Assembly: GCA_964560425.1 (NCBI GenBank)
Contig: CAZLLE010000073.1
Coordinates: 1-23,597, forward strand
DNA length: 23,597 nucleotides
Source: CAZLLE01 sp964560425
GTDB lineage: Bacteria; Campylobacterota; Campylobacteria; Campylobacterales; QNZT01
Reading direction: 5' to 3'
Shown: positions 21,364-23,597 of the stretch, one piece after another
How positions within the stretch are numbered: the first letter of the stretch is position 1
How the letters are laid out: each line of letters opens with the position of its first letter
Position numbers and translations under genes: made by a program
Notes under the pieces: model-generated
What the model saw: only the letters and a program-made list of their open reading frames with translations
Databases searched by the model: none
Told to the model about the DNA's origin: nothing

Positions 21364-23597
21364 CTACTCTGTCATAAATGTATTTGATGTAACTATAGCC
21401 CTAATAGCAGGGAAAATTGCATTCTTTAAGATGCGTGATCTTTTATCATATTCAGGATGTTTATCATCATGTACATCATATATATTAAAAAGTTTAGCAT
21501 CTTTTAAATTGTTGTAGATAACATCTATTTGCTCTTGAGTTAGTAATCCACCTGTAAGTTTTTGATTTAAGTGCTCTATAAGTGCTTTAATAGCTTTTTC
21601 ATCATCATTGTAATCTTTATCCCTATAATCTTTTAAATTAGTAAAATCTCCATTAGTATCGCCATCAATAACCATTTCCATTATATTTAGCTCTTCAGTG
21701 GCATTTAAAAGTAATTTATTAGATCCAATATAATAGACAGGAATATATCCTCTAGATGGTGCATCATTGGCAAATGCCTCTACGCTATCATATCTCTTTA
21801 GAGTACCAGATCCCTTATAGTCATACATATAGTTACTAGTTAGATAATTTTTTTCCCATCCTTCTAAATCAGCTTTTATTTTATTATTAAATTTTATAAA
21901 AATACTATCTGATTGAATCTGTATTTCAGGGCTTACTCTATTAGTTGCTTTAAAATCATTACTATTAGGAACAAAACTATTATCATAAAAATTAAATACA
22001 CTTGGAGCTAATCCTGCCCCTTGATTGAGAAAATCTCTTGTATTATTAAATAAAAATTGATTAGTAACTATATTGCAATTTGATGCACTATTATCACTAG
22101 GTCCTCCATAGCCACAAAAATACCATTTTGGAAAAGGTTCAGCATTAAATGCTCTCAAAAAGTTTGTATAGGCAATTAATGGTTCTTTTATTTTAATAAC
22201 CTCTTGATTATTAATATCACTCCAAATTTCTTGATCTAAAAGTATAGCTTTTACTACTGCTTTTAAATCCCCTTGAGTGCTTTGAAATACAGTTGCTACT
22301 CTTTGAATATAGCTTGGTGATGGATTGGATTTAGTTAATCTCATAATTAGATTTTTAGATATAAAAGGAGCAACATTTTGATTACTCATAATGATATTAA
22401 CTGCCATTTTAATATCCTCTTCTCCACTTAGATTGGCAGGTATTGTCTCTCCTAACACTTTTTTTTCTCCAAAATCATGGTATTTTTGGGTAAATTCCAT
22501 AGGGTGAGTTAAATCTCCCCGTCTAAATCCTATTTGACCATATCTTCTGTTGTATTTTAAATCCCACCCTGTAAAAACTTTTGATAATTGATTAACATCT
22601 TCTTGTGTATAAGTTGGAATAAGATTTCCATCTGCATCTTTTTTTGCTGTCCCATCTATATTGAGTTTATTTAATCCCATAGAAAATAGTTGCATAATCT
22701 CTCTAGCATAATTTTCATCAGGATATACAGTTACATTTGCTTTATTAAGATACTCTTTTTTATTGCCATTATAGGTCAAAAACATTCCCATTCCTGCACT
22801 AAAAGAGATATCATTAAGTATGTCTTTGTAATAACCAAAACTATTATTATGTAAAATATCAAAATATCTAGCTAATGCTTCAGCTCTTCTAGTAAAAATA
22901 GGTTCAAAATCACTCTCTACAATAATTTGACTTAATGCATAAGTAAGTTTATGTCGTAATTGGTCTGGTGATCTCAATGCAATATCAAACCATGCACTCA
23001 TTCGATATCTTGGAGATTGAAAAGAGCCTACATTTTGATTATATATTTTATCTCCATTATCAGCTAAATACTCTTCTACACTATATGTATTATTATTTGG
23101 TTCAGCTTCTTTAGATATCTCTATCATTTTGGTAAGATAGATATTTTTATTGATAGGCATATTTAACTGTTCATTAATCCATTCAAGAATACCTAATTGT
23201 TGTAGTCTAATAATAGATTGTTTATTAGCTCCAAAAGTAGCTTTGTTTAGAAATCTTACAGCAAGAGAGTTGTCTATAACTTTAGGTATATAAGGGTATT
23301 TGTCAGTAGAACTATAAACGGTAATAGTTATAGTATCAGCAGAAGTTGCTCCATTATTATCAGTAACAGTTAATGTGAGAGTATGAGTACCAAGAGGGAA
23401 TATATGATTAAAACTAATTTCAGTGCTTAATTGTGTTGATCCTTCTTTCCAAAGATAACTTACAATATCACCATCACTATCTACTGCCACGGCATTTAAT
23501 GAAACACTTTTACCCTCCAAAATAGTTTGGTTTTCACCAGCATCTACTACAGGGATTTTATTTTCACCAGTAGGATTTATGATAATTAGTCTAGTAA
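21364..23597 (-). CDS. DUF1800 family protein with N-terminal PKD domain (partial, runs off right edge)
   Basis: The frame is open to the window edge. A TTG at 23520 lies mid-domain, so it is not the start: upstream codons read VVDAGENQTILEGKSVSL, the usual opening of a PKD domain, and the sequence VDSDGDIVSYLWKEG, then HTLTLTVTDNNGA, completes it. The DUF1800 domain follows, with LAVRFLNKATFGAN, the YAREIMQLFSMGLNKL signature, KVFTGWDLKY and the GEKKVLGETIP segment. The C-terminal end reads AIFPAIRAIVTSNTFMTE. DUF1800 proteins are exported and almost always precede a DUF1501 gene. Their joint activity is not established. The signal peptide is presumably beyond the window. The PKD domain suggests surface or matrix attachment. 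Confidence 0.9.
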   Translation of the reverse strand, partial: TRLIIINPTGENKIPVVDAGENQTILEGKSVSLNAVAVDSDGDIVSYLWKEGSTQLSTEISFNHIFPLGTHTLTLTVTDNNGATSADTITITVYSSTDKYPYIPKVIDNSLAVRFLNKATFGANKQSIIRLQQLGILEWINEQLNMPINKNIYLTKMIEISKEAEPNNNTYSVEEYLADNGDKIYNQNVGSFQSPRYRMSAWFDIALRSPDQLRHKLTYALSQIIVESDFEPIFTRRAEALARYFDILHNNSFGYYKDILNDISFSAGMGMFLTYNGNKKEYLNKANVTVYPDENYAREIMQLFSMGLNKLNIDGTAKKDADGNLIPTYTQEDVNQLSKVFTGWDLKYNRRYGQIGFRRGDLTHPMEFTQKYHDFGEKKVLGETIPANLSGEEDIKMAVNIIMSNQNVAPFISKNLIMRLTKSNPSPSYIQRVATVFQSTQGDLKAVVKAILLDQEIWSDINNQEVIKIKEPLIAYTNFLRAFNAEPFPKWYFCGYGGPSDNSASNCNIVTNQFLFNNTRDFLNQGAGLAPSVFNFYDNSFVPNSNDFKATNRVSPEIQIQSDSIFIKFNNKIKADLEGWEKNYLTSNYMYDYKGSGTLKRYDSVEAFANDAPSRGYIPVYYIGSNKLLLNATEELNIMEMVIDGDTNGDFTNLKDYRDKDYNDDEKAIKALIEHLNQKLTGGLLTQEQIDVIYNNLKDAKLFNIYDVHDDKHPEYDKRSRILKNAIFPAIRAIVTSNTFMTE

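Overview
The window looks like chromosomal DNA of a free-living, AT-rich Campylobacterota (Sulfurovum/Sulfurimonas-like; the genus is a guess). The evidence is the order nusA / HP0268-like small gene / miaB / DUF374 acyltransferase, a compact NusA without extra C-terminal repeats, T-rich promoters with a recognisable -10 only, several TTG starts, and GyrA with Asn at the quinolone position as in Helicobacter. No rRNA, tRNA or CRISPR array was found.

Layout. 1-2080 is a decayed accessory patch. Two REP-bounded remnants of a REP-associated transposase (RAYT) flank an orphan FtsX/MacB-type permease, and the left one has cut off the ATPase gene that overlapped the permease stop codon. 2222-4090 (minus) is a large unrecognised lipoprotein. 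4240-5169 is a methylenetetrahydrofolate reductase, convergent across a two-stem hairpin with an lsrK-like autoinducer-2 kinase (5238-6797, minus) that follows a small unknown gene. An AT-rich gap of about 390 bp leads to a PKD + SGNH-hydrolase lipoprotein and a DppB-type permease with no partner subunits in view.

The core block follows: nusA (minus, its stop 2 bp from the permease stop), then divergently HP0268-like - miaB - DUF374 - small membrane protein as one tight operon. Next come three PilM/PilN/PilO-like genes, a lipoprotein with two sets of four 23-residue repeats, and a ComF-type phosphoribosyltransferase. This is a plausible DNA-uptake or type II/IV assembly neighbourhood. gyrA closes the plus-strand block and ends in a strong terminator shared with the convergent DUF1800-DUF1501 secretion pair (minus). 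The DUF1800 gene runs off the right edge.

The points most worth a second look are the REP/RAYT-derived elements and the operon they broke, the stand-alone LsrK with its coupled 65-residue partner, the 23-residue-repeat lipoprotein beside PilMNO/ComF-like genes, and the PKD-DUF1800/Tat-DUF1501 pair.
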